From the NCBI GenBank assembly GCA_016781885.1, contig JADDPM010000029.1, positions 4,861 to 18,347 on the forward strand: a stretch of 13,487 bases of DNA, written 5' to 3'. Shown one piece after another: positions 1 to 5,665 of the stretch. Position 1 is the stretch's first letter. Every line of letters begins with the position of its first letter. The DNA comes from Rubrobacter sp. (lineage in GTDB: Bacteria > Actinomycetota > Rubrobacteria > Rubrobacterales > Rubrobacteraceae). The position numbers were made by a program, and so were the translations under genes. The notes beneath the pieces were generated by a model. The model saw only the letters and a list, made by a program, of their open reading frames with translations. It made no database searches and was not told the origin of the DNA.

Positions 1-1
1 G

Positions 2-298
2 CCCGGTGCCAGAGTCGGGCCTTACTCGGTCCTCGCGCCGGGCGTCTCCGTCGAGGCTGACGCTACGGTGGCGCGGAGCACCGTAGGGGAAGGCTCCTCC
101 GTCGGGGAGAGCGCGGAGCTCGACGGGACCCTCGTAGGTCGCTCGTGCCGGATCGGAGCCCGGGCCCATCTCCTTGGAGGGAGCGCGCTCGGCGACGGGG
201 TCGCCGTGGGAGAGGGGGCGACCGTCGTCTCCGGCGTAAGCGTTGAATCCGGTGGATCTATCGAAGATGGGATCGAGGTTACGGAAGACATCTCGTAG
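2..298 (+). CDS. C-terminal fragment of a sugar nucleotidyltransferase-like protein (left-handed beta-helix tail), 5' truncated
   Basis: Open from the window edge to a TAG at 296-298; about 98 residues are visible and no start lies inside. The residues form tandem hexapeptide repeats of the left-handed beta-helix type (for example RVGPYS, VLAPGV, SVEADA, TVGEGS, SVGESA, RIGARA, ALGDGV, AVGEGA), rich in Gly, Val and Ala at the expected spacing. Such tails cap many NDP-sugar pyrophosphorylases (mannose-1-phosphate guanylyltransferase, GlmU/RmlA-like enzymes) as well as acyltransferases. The catalytic domain would lie off the left edge, so the exact enzyme cannot be told. The last residues (SIEDGIEVTEDIS) leave the repeat and look like a short capping tail. 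It is convergent with the PGPGW membrane protein gene. I am confident of the fold and much less so of the substrate. Confidence 0.72.
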   Translation, partial: PGARVGPYSVLAPGVSVEADATVARSTVGEGSSVGESAELDGTLVGRSCRIGARAHLLGGSALGDGVAVGEGATVVSGVSVESGGSIEDGIEVTEDIS

Positions 299-301
299 GG
301 A

Positions 302-317
302 GGGCAGCCTCCTGCCC
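302..317 (+). terminator. Short hairpin just after the nucleotidyltransferase stop
   Basis: GGGCAG (302-307) pairs perfectly with CTGCCC (312-317) around a CCTC loop, 3 nt after the stop codon. No T-run follows, so it is at best a weak or factor-assisted terminator. A second small inverted repeat, CTCTAT (371-376) with ATAGAG (384-389), lies further down. I see no gene in 299-518. Confidence 0.35.
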
Positions 318-518
318 GTCGAGAGGTCCGTTTCGGAGACTGCGGTCGTGGAGGGGCCGGGGATACGCTACTCTATCGGCAGTATAGAGAAGGACCTGTG
401 CGGCGCGTTACTCAAAAGAGCTCCCAGGAAGAGGACGTAGGGTGTCGATTCGATACTCCGCACGAAGAGAGATTGTCCGGCCGGTACGCTCTCTACGGGC
501 TTGACGCGGCGCTGGTTG

Positions 519-953
519 TTAGCCGCCGACGAGCAGGTAGTAGGCCCCGTATGCGAGCGTGGCAGCGAGGATCAGAGCCACCAGGATGACAAACATCCTC
601 CCCGTGGCGGACAATTCTCTCCAGACGTCTCTGGCCGTGAGGGCTATCTTTCTCAGCTCTACCTCGACCCAGTCGAGAAAACGGGCGACGTAAAAGATCT
701 CGCCCGCGAGCAGGGCCAGGCCGATAAAGAAGGTGCCCCATCCTGGTCCCGGCAAGGGCGCGAGCACGAGGCTCGCGACGGCGACCACGATCCCGACGAT
801 GATGTAGAGAACCTTGCGGAGTAAGTTGAACCTGCCACTCCTGCTCTGCTGGCGGCGGTTGTAATGGTCCTGGAAGCGGTTCCCCGGCCTGCTCTCCTTG
901 AATTGCCGCCAGCTCCGTCTCATTCTTTCGATTACAGTCGCCATCTTTCCCAT
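519..953 (-). CDS. PGPGW-motif transmembrane protein
   Basis: 144 residues from the ATG at 953-951. The sequence shows a basic N-terminal cytoplasmic segment (about 1-47), a membrane helix (about 48-66), the diagnostic PGPGW motif at residues 68-72, a second hydrophobic stretch (about 73-90), an amphipathic segment (91-117) and a last membrane helix (about 118-140). This is the small actinobacterial membrane family named after its PGPGW motif. Its function is unknown to me; family members are inner-membrane proteins. The start was chosen because AGGAAG (966-961 on the minus strand) sits 7 nt before this ATG. An in-frame upstream ATG at 980 lacks such a site, and the ATG at 944 would place the ribosome site too close. 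It is divergent from the phospholipase D-like gene across about 210 bp. Confidence 0.82.
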   Translation of the reverse strand: MGKMATVIERMRRSWRQFKESRPGNRFQDHYNRRQQSRSGRFNLLRKVLYIIVGIVVAVASLVLAPLPGPGWGTFFIGLALLAGEIFYVARFLDWVEVELRKIALTARDVWRELSATGRMFVILVALILAATLAYGAYYLLVGG

Positions 954-1004
954 AAAACAACTTCCTAACAAACTGAGCACCTCTGCACCCTCCTATCCAC
1001 GCGG

Positions 1005-1033
1005 ATAACTTGCCAGATGGGCCTGCCGGTCAA
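1005..1033 (-). promoter_or_regulatory. Weak candidate promoter for the PGPGW gene
   Basis: On the minus strand TTGACC (1033-1028) resembles a -35 box. The hexamer 17-18 nt downstream (AGTTAT/GTTATC) is only a poor -10. On the plus strand of the same gap, TAGAAT at 1051-1056 could be a -10 for the divergent phospholipase D-like gene, but it lacks a good -35. Confidence 0.22.
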
Positions 1034-1119
1034 GGGCGGCGCTCTGCGGGTAGAATTGGCGGAAGCCAGAGAGGGAGTACGGTACGGTTAGTTACCTTGA
1101 AGTTCGGTTCGAGTCAGGT

Positions 1120-1140
1120 TCGCGGGTTGCCATCCCGCGA
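1120..1140 (+). other. Leader hairpin upstream of the phospholipase D-like gene
   Basis: TCGCGGG (1120-1126) and CCCGCGA (1134-1140) form a perfect 7-bp stem with loop TTGCCAT. It ends 5 nt before the ribosome-binding site GGGGAGGTG (1146-1154), so it would lie in the 5' leader of the next gene. It may stabilise the mRNA or modulate initiation; no known riboswitch is recognisable. Confidence 0.4.
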
Positions 1141-1163
1141 GATACGGGGAGGTGTAAGGGGGC

Positions 1164-2612
1164 TTGGTCTCGCGGTTAGATAGGGCGATGGCGCGGGTCA
1201 GCGACTCGCCGCTGCGTTACGGCAACGAGCTGAGGCTGCTCGAGAACGGCCCGACCACCTACGAGGATTGGCTCGCGGAGATCCGGGGTGCGGAGCGATG
1301 GGTACACCTGGAGAACTACATCTTCCGGGCCGATAAGATCGGGCGCCGCTTCGCCCACGCCCTCTCCGCGAAGGCTCGCGAGGGCGTCCCGGTGCGGGTC
1401 CTCTACGACTGGTTCGGCTCGATGAACGTCCCACGCTCGTTCTGGGAGGGTCTCAGGCGGTCGGGGGTGGACGTGCGGGCGGTCAACCCTCCAGCCCTTC
1501 AGACCCCCCTCGACTTCCTGCGGCGCGACCACCGCAAGCTTCTCGCCGTGGACGGTGTTTACGCTTCGGCGGGCGGGGTGTGCATCGCCGACACCTGGCT
1601 CAGGCGCTCCCCCGAGACGGACCTGCCCTACCGCGACACCGCCGTAGGCGTGCGCGGGCCCGCCGTCGCCGACCTCGAACGAGCCTTCGCCGGCGTGTGG
1701 GACGAGACGGGCGAGCCGCTGCCCGAGGAGGAGCGGCCCGAGGTTGGAGATATACCGCCCGCCGGGGAGATGCAGACGCGGGTGGTCATACAGGAGCCCG
1801 GTAAGGCGCGCATACTGCGGGTCTTGCAGTTCCTCATGGCCGAGGTAGAGGAGCGGATGTGGATCGCCGACGCCTACTTCCTCTCGGTCCCTGGCCTTAC
1901 TCAGGCGGTGATGGCGGCGGCGAGGGACGGGGTAGACGTGCGGATACTCCTCCCGGCGACAAACGACCTGCCCTGGATCGGCTTCCTCTCCCGGATCGGC
2001 TACCACCAACTCCTCGAGTCCGGTGTGCGCATCTACGAGTACGGAGGCCTGATGATGCACGCCAAGACGAGCGTAACCGACGGTCTGTGGGGTCGCGTCG
2101 GCTCGACGAACCTGAACGTCTCCGGCCTCCTGGCGAACTGGGAGGTGGACATACTCGCAGAGGACCAATCCTTCGGAGCAAAGATGGAGGAGATGTTCGA
2201 AGAAGACCTCTATGATGCCCGGGAGATCTTCCTCGGCGGCACCCCCCGCAGGCCACGAGCCGTCCCCGAGCGCCGCATAAGCCCGGCCGAGCGGCGGGTC
2301 CAACGCCAGACCCCCGGCAGCGGACCGCGGGCGGTAGCCACGGCGTCCCGTCTCGGTAGCGCCGTACTCATGGACAGCGGCGCCCCCCTGCGCACCCACC
2401 AGAGCAAGATCGGAGCCGCTCTCGCCGCCGGCGCTCTGGGCATCTCGGCCCTGGGCGTCCGTCACCCGCGCCTCCTCGCCTGGCCGCTCGCCGCCGCGAC
2501 CGGCTTCGCCGGGACCCTGGGTCTCGTCCACGCCGTCCAGAGTGGCTGGTCAAAACATATGGCGAACAGAGACGAGAAGGCCGCGCGGGAGCCCGGCGCT
2601 CCCGGTTCGTAG
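1164..2612 (+). CDS. Phospholipase D-family phosphatidyltransferase (cardiolipin synthase-like)
   Basis: 482 residues with two HxKxxxxD motifs: H123-K125-D130 (DHRKLLAVDG) and H299-K301-D306 (MHAKTSVTDG). Two HKD motifs in one chain define the PLD superfamily; spacing and length fit bacterial cardiolipin synthases, which join phospholipid head groups at the membrane. The N terminus goes straight into the catalytic fold (LRLLENGPTTYEDWLAEIRG) without the two membrane helices of ClsA-type enzymes, so it is closer to ClsB/ClsC-type layout. Instead there are two hydrophobic segments at the C terminus (about residues 415-432 and 436-457). The TTG start at 1164 lies 10 nt after GGAGGT; the ATG at 1188 would give 474 residues and has no better site. 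A broader PLD-like role, such as another phosphatidyl transfer, cannot be excluded. Confidence 0.85.
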   Translation: MVSRLDRAMARVSDSPLRYGNELRLLENGPTTYEDWLAEIRGAERWVHLENYIFRADKIGRRFAHALSAKAREGVPVRVLYDWFGSMNVPRSFWEGLRRSGVDVRAVNPPALQTPLDFLRRDHRKLLAVDGVYASAGGVCIADTWLRRSPETDLPYRDTAVGVRGPAVADLERAFAGVWDETGEPLPEEERPEVGDIPPAGEMQTRVVIQEPGKARILRVLQFLMAEVEERMWIADAYFLSVPGLTQAVMAAARDGVDVRILLPATNDLPWIGFLSRIGYHQLLESGVRIYEYGGLMMHAKTSVTDGLWGRVGSTNLNVSGLLANWEVDILAEDQSFGAKMEEMFEEDLYDAREIFLGGTPRRPRAVPERRISPAERRVQRQTPGSGPRAVATASRLGSAVLMDSGAPLRTHQSKIGAALAAGALGISALGVRHPRLLAWPLAAATGFAGTLGLVHAVQSGWSKHMANRDEKAAREPGAPGS

Positions 2613-2613
2613 C

Positions 2614-2638
2614 AACGCCGCGAGGCGGCGCGGCGTTT
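2614..2638 (+). terminator. Hairpin directly after the phospholipase D-like gene
   Basis: AACGCCGC (2614-2621) pairs perfectly with GCGGCGTT (2630-2637) around an 8-nt loop. It begins 2 nt after the stop codon and ends in TTT (2636-2638). GC-rich stem with a short T tail: a plausible but weak intrinsic terminator. The following gap to 2815 has no gene I can support. Confidence 0.5.
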
Positions 2639-2815
2639 GACACAAAACGAGCCGAATGCTACTTTGACCTCGCCTGATGAGGAGGCTCGACAGGGGGAAC
2701 GTCGGGCCGGTACACGTTTTGGGGGAGGAGCAGTCGGGATCGTGGATTTTCATTCCGATGACCAGTCAGGTCGAGGATAGAGCTTGACTGCGAGCCCGTC
2801 AACACTGGAGGCGTG

Positions 2816-3430
2816 ATGAATGCGATGCTCCCTACCCGAAACGCTCTACTCTTTACCCTCGTGGTGAGCCTCCTGCTCGTGGCCTTTGTCGTTAAAGAAG
2901 CCCACGCCTGCTCGTGTGTGGCGTCGAGCCTTGAGGAACAACTGCAAAGGGCGGACGCGGTTTTCTCAGGCGAGGTGGTGAACGTAGAGGAGGACTACTC
3001 CACCTCACCGAGCGGTGGCCCACCGCTGCTCGGACCCGTAACCTTCAAGGTGGAGGAGTCGTGGAAGGGCGTCTCCAAAGAACCGGTGGTCGTCCACGGT
3101 TACGGTGAAGGGGGAGGGGATTGCAGCATCCAGTTCCGAGAGGGCAAGCAGTACTTAGTGTACGCCCAACGTAGCGGTAGAGACGGAGACGGTCCCCTGC
3201 AGACGGGCATTTGCTCCGGAACCAAACCGCTCGCTGTCGCGCGGGAGGACCTGGAGGCACTCGCCTCGATGGGATCCACAGTGTCCGGGACGGAGGGTAC
3301 GCTGCCCGAGAGTGGGGGTGCTTTCCACACCGGTAGTGTATGGCGTACCGTAACGCCCGTTTTCGTCGTCGCGGCACCGACCGCGCTCCTCCTACTTGGC
3401 GCTCTCGCCGCTCGCCGCCGCCGGGGATGA
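2816..3430 (+). CDS. Secreted TIMP/NTR-like protein with C-terminal membrane or sorting segment
   Basis: About 204 residues. Numbering from the GTG at 2813: signal peptide 1-32 with hydrophobic core LLFTLVVSLLLVAFVV and an AHA cleavage site, so the mature protein would begin C33-S-C35. Cysteines 33, 35, 104 and 134 are the only ones, which fits the two-disulphide netrin/TIMP-like (NTR) fold. The body (ADAVFSGEVVNVEE, VTFKVEESWKG, DCSIQFREGKQYLVYA) matches the bacterial TIMP-like pattern. The C terminus carries LPESG (164-168), a hydrophobic stretch (about 179-198) and RRRR, like a sortase signal or a single membrane anchor. Bacterial members are exported; their targets are not established. 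GGAGG (2807-2811) is 4 nt before ATG 2816; GTG 2813 is possible but close. It is convergent with the ABC permease gene. A lipoprotein is less likely because EAHAC is a poor lipobox. Confidence 0.75.
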   Translation: MNAMLPTRNALLFTLVVSLLLVAFVVKEAHACSCVASSLEEQLQRADAVFSGEVVNVEEDYSTSPSGGPPLLGPVTFKVEESWKGVSKEPVVVHGYGEGGGDCSIQFREGKQYLVYAQRSGRDGDGPLQTGICSGTKPLAVAREDLEALASMGSTVSGTEGTLPESGGAFHTGSVWRTVTPVFVVAAPTALLLLGALAARRRRG

Positions 3431-3487
3431 TACAGGGTTGCCAGAACAGGGAGTTGAAGACGGCCTGCGGCCAGCTCACGGAGGTGG

Positions 3488-3515
3488 GACCTGTGTCAGG
3501 GATACCCTTGAGGTC
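3488..3515. terminator. Two-step hairpin between convergent genes
   Basis: GACCT (3488-3492) pairs with AGGTC (3511-3515), and inside it AGGG (3498-3501) pairs with CCCT (3505-3508) around ATA. It lies 3 nt beyond the stop of the minus-strand permease and 57 nt after the stop of the TIMP-like gene. There is no clear T-run on either strand, so a bidirectional terminator is only a suggestion. Confidence 0.35.
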
Positions 3516-3518
3516 GAG

Positions 3519-4340
3519 TTAGTAGCGCAGGTTGTAGCCGCGGCGCAGGATCTCCATCGTCGCCAGGAAGGTCAGGATGGCGAAGACCACCAGGGCGGCC
3601 AGCGCCGGATAAGGTGCTACGTCAGAGACGTCGAGTGCCGCGTAACGGAAGGTGTCTATCGCATAGAAAATCGGGTTGAAGTACGTCGCCAGCCGCAAGG
3701 GGGCCGGCAGCATCTCTGCTGAATAAAAGACCCCGCCGAGGAACGCGAGCGGCTGGATGACGATGCTGGTCACGAAGAAGATCTGGTCGATGCGGGTGGA
3801 CAGTATGCCGGCCACCACGCCCACGGAGGCAAAGATCACGCACGCCGCCAGGCCCGAGGCCAGCAGGAGCAGGGGATGCTCCGCGGGTAGGCCGACGATC
3901 GGTATGGCGACGGCGAAGGTGCCCACACCCACCATCATCCCTCGCGCTACACCCCCCAACACGTAAGCAAGCGCCATCTGGAACGGGGTAATTGGGCTTA
4001 CGAGCACGTCGTCTATGTAGCGCTCGCGTTTGGCGTCGAAGAGGCTTGAGGAGGTATTACCGTAGGCGGAGGTGATGACGCTCATCAGGACAAGACCGGG
4101 GAGGACGAACTGCAGGTAGGGGATCCCCTCGACCTCCCGGATGCGGCTCCCCAGCCCGTACCCGAAGACCACGATGTACAAGAGCGAAGTGAGCAGAGGC
4201 GAGAGCAGGGTCTGCGTCCAGACCCTTGCGAAACGCCGGATCTCCCGCGAGAGAAGCGTCCGGAAAGGCAGGCCGAAGACCCCTAGCGGCCGCATCTCAT
4301 CCACGTAGTCCTTGTCGCGGGCTACCTTCACGCGACGCAT
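3519..4340 (-). CDS. ABC-2 type transporter permease, without an adjacent ATPase
   Basis: 273 residues. After a cytoplasmic N terminus of about 40 residues there are six hydrophobic segments (about 43-61, 77-95, 118-143, 156-177, 188-210, 240-262). The segment after the second helix (SSSLFDAKRERYIDDVLVSPITPFQMALAYVLGG) is typical of ABC-2 permeases that export drugs, polysaccharide or lipids. Length matches the YadH/NodJ-like class. These permeases need a separate ATP-binding subunit, usually encoded just upstream; here the upstream gene is a PhaB-type reductase and no ATPase is in the window. The ATG at 4340 directly follows a large inverted repeat and has no Shine-Dalgarno site; ATG 4295 and GTG 4331 are alternatives. 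It is likely co-transcribed with phaB (57 bp apart). The substrate cannot be inferred. Confidence 0.85.
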   Translation of the reverse strand: MRRVKVARDKDYVDEMRPLGVFGLPFRTLLSREIRRFARVWTQTLLSPLLTSLLYIVVFGYGLGSRIREVEGIPYLQFVLPGLVLMSVITSAYGNTSSSLFDAKRERYIDDVLVSPITPFQMALAYVLGGVARGMMVGVGTFAVAIPIVGLPAEHPLLLLASGLAACVIFASVGVVAGILSTRIDQIFFVTSIVIQPLAFLGGVFYSAEMLPAPLRLATYFNPIFYAIDTFRYAALDVSDVAPYPALAALVVFAILTFLATMEILRRGYNLRY

Positions 4341-4371
4341 GGTACTATGGTGCGACGAGCACCGTAGTACC
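4341..4371. promoter_or_regulatory. Inverted repeat (13-bp arms) abutting the permease start codon
   Basis: GGTACTATGGTGC (4341-4353) and GCACCGTAGTACC (4359-4371) are inverted with one mismatch around GACGA. The repeat fills the position where the permease ribosome site should be, ending at the base before its ATG. As RNA from the minus strand it forms a 13-bp stem with one C-A mismatch; as DNA it resembles a dyad operator. It may be an operator, an RNA switch on translation, or a processing/attenuation site between phaB and the permease. Confidence 0.55.
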
Positions 4372-4397
4372 GTGCGTGTTCGCCAGACTGCTCTCGT

Positions 4398-5147
4398 CTA
4401 CTGCATATAGATCCCGCCGTTTATGTTTATGGTCTGGCCGGTTATGTAGCTCCCGTCCTCCACGAGGAAGCGGATGGCGCGGGCCACCTCGTGTGGTTCG
4501 CCGATCCTGCCGAGCGGTATCCTCGCGCGGATCTTGTCCTTGACCTCCTCGGGGACGGCGGCGAACATGTCGGTCTCTATAAAGCCCGGGCAGATGGCGT
4601 TGACCGTCACGTTGTAGCGCGCCAACTCCTGGGCGGCTGATTTGGTGAACCCGATCATGCCCGCCTTCGCCGCTGAGTAGTTGGTCTGGCCGAAGTTGCC
4701 TGCCTGGCCGACGAAGGAGCTGATGTTGATGATCGTGCCGCTCTCCTGCTCTATAAACTGCGAGAGGGCCGCCTTGACCGTATAGTAGGAGCTGTTGAGG
4801 TCTACCTGGACGACCTTGTCCCAGTCATCGGTGGTGAGCTTTTTCATCGTTTTATCCACGGTGATGCCGGCATTATTGACCAGCACGTCTATGCGCCCGA
4901 ACCTCTCCAACGTCTCGTCGATGAGCTTCTTCGCCTCGTCCGGCTTGGAGACGTCGGCACCTATCGCGACGGCGTCCTGCGCCCCGTTTTGCGAGAGCTT
5001 CTGGACAACCTCCTCGGCCGGCTCCTTGCTCCTCGCGTAGTTGACCACTACCTTTGCGCCTGCCGCCCCGAGTTCCTCGGCTATGGCCCGTCCCATGCCT
5101 CTTCCGGCCCCCGTAACTACCACGACCGCGCCTTCCAGATTCCCCAC
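4398..5147 (-). CDS. phaB: Acetoacetyl-CoA reductase (PhaB-type short-chain dehydrogenase)
   Basis: 249 residues from the GTG at 5147, a normal length for the family. The cofactor motif TGAGRGMG is at 12-19, NNAG at 91-94, and the catalytic tetrad is N118, S144, Y157, K161 (YSAAK). The run GQTNYSAAKAGMIGFTK, the TDM-AVPE segment and the NGGIYMQ end are characteristic of PhaB rather than of general FabG. PhaB reduces acetoacetyl-CoA to (R)-3-hydroxybutyryl-CoA with NADPH for polyhydroxybutyrate; no phaA or phaC is in the window, so FabG-like beta-ketoacyl-ACP reductase remains possible. The start was chosen because AAAGGGG lies 8 nt before this GTG; an in-frame ATG at 5207 would add a 20-residue non-family extension. 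It probably leads a two-gene transcript with the permease. Confidence 0.88.
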   Translation of the reverse strand: MGNLEGAVVVVTGAGRGMGRAIAEELGAAGAKVVVNYARSKEPAEEVVQKLSQNGAQDAVAIGADVSKPDEAKKLIDETLERFGRIDVLVNNAGITVDKTMKKLTTDDWDKVVQVDLNSSYYTVKAALSQFIEQESGTIINISSFVGQAGNFGQTNYSAAKAGMIGFTKSAAQELARYNVTVNAICPGFIETDMFAAVPEEVKDKIRARIPLGRIGEPHEVARAIRFLVEDGSYITGQTININGGIYMQ

Positions 5148-5190
5148 GAGAGATACCCCTTTCCTCGTTTGTCGCTTCTCCCTTAACACA

Positions 5191-5196
5191 ATTATA
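5191..5196 (-). promoter_or_regulatory. -10 box of the phaB promoter
   Basis: The minus strand reads TATAAT at 5196-5191, a perfect consensus -10. Transcription would start near 5184, giving a leader of about 37 nt with the AAAGGGG ribosome site. No clear -35 hexamer is visible 16-18 nt upstream. This also argues against the ATG at 5207 as start, since it lies upstream of the -10. Confidence 0.5.
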
Positions 5197-5207
5197 TCTA
5201 TACCCAC

Positions 5208-5665
5208 GCCCGGCGCTTGCTACCTGTGGGCGAGCTTTTCGCTCATCTCCACCGGGTAGTGGTAGGGAAGACACAGACGAACAAGTAAGAGAGGTGCGAC
5301 CGAGCGGCGAAGCACTAGTCAAGCTATACGCAAAAGAGGAAGCGCATGTCACGGAGCAAGAGGACGAAACGGCTCCCGGAGCGGTCGAAAGAGGCCGTTG
5401 GCCCCAAGCTCCACGCGGAGCCTTATCTCCAAGGCACCAAGAGGGTAGCCTCCCCAGTCTGAACTAGCCCAAAGAGCGGGACAGGACGAGAAGAGGCGCC
5501 GGGTCGTCGAGAAGCTAAGAGAGCGGGGACAGAGTTTCTGGCGCCCTAAGTCCTGACTAGAAGCTTCCTTTAACTGCACACCTGCACGGAGACGCTGCAT
5601 CCCGGGTAGCCTGGCGAGGTGAACGATCACCCCGTCCTGCCTACGAGGCGGTATAGAATCGCGGT
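5208..5665. other. 458-bp gap between divergent genes; possible broken small ORF
   Basis: No recognisable gene. A small plus-strand ORF begins at ATG 5346 with AGAGGA 5 nt upstream (MSRSKRTKRLPERSKE...), ending at TGA 5460-5462. A reading frame shifted at a CCCC run near 5452-5456 would continue as a basic, charged peptide (ELAQRAGQDEKRRRVVEK...) to TGA 5554-5556, giving about 70 residues in all. Third positions are moderately GC-rich. I do not recognise the product. A small palindrome, GGTGA-ACGA-TCACC, lies at 5618-5631 upstream of the next promoter. Confidence 0.3.
5652..5659 (+). promoter_or_regulatory. -10 element placing the transcription start at the CrtI-like start codon
   Basis: TATAGAAT contains TAGAAT at 5654-5659, ending 6 nt before ATG 5666. 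There is no Shine-Dalgarno sequence before this ATG. Together this predicts a leaderless mRNA, which is common in actinobacteria. No good -35 is visible. Confidence 0.45.

Noticed and set aside
1120..1140. tRNA-like arm with 7-nt loop TTGCCAT (resembling a Gly anticodon or T loop)
   Set aside because: No D arm, acceptor stem or other tRNA parts surround it; the stem is 7 bp rather than 5. Treated as a leader hairpin.
1176..2531. Long (about 450-codon) open frame on the minus strand inside the phospholipase D-like gene
   Set aside because: Its residues are low-complexity and Arg/Gly/Pro-rich with no motif; it is the antisense shadow of a GC-rich gene with two clear HKD motifs.
5349..5630. A 93-codon minus-strand open frame between phaB and the CrtI-like gene
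   Set aside because: No ribosome site, no recognisable domain, Arg/Leu/Ser-rich composition typical of shadows.
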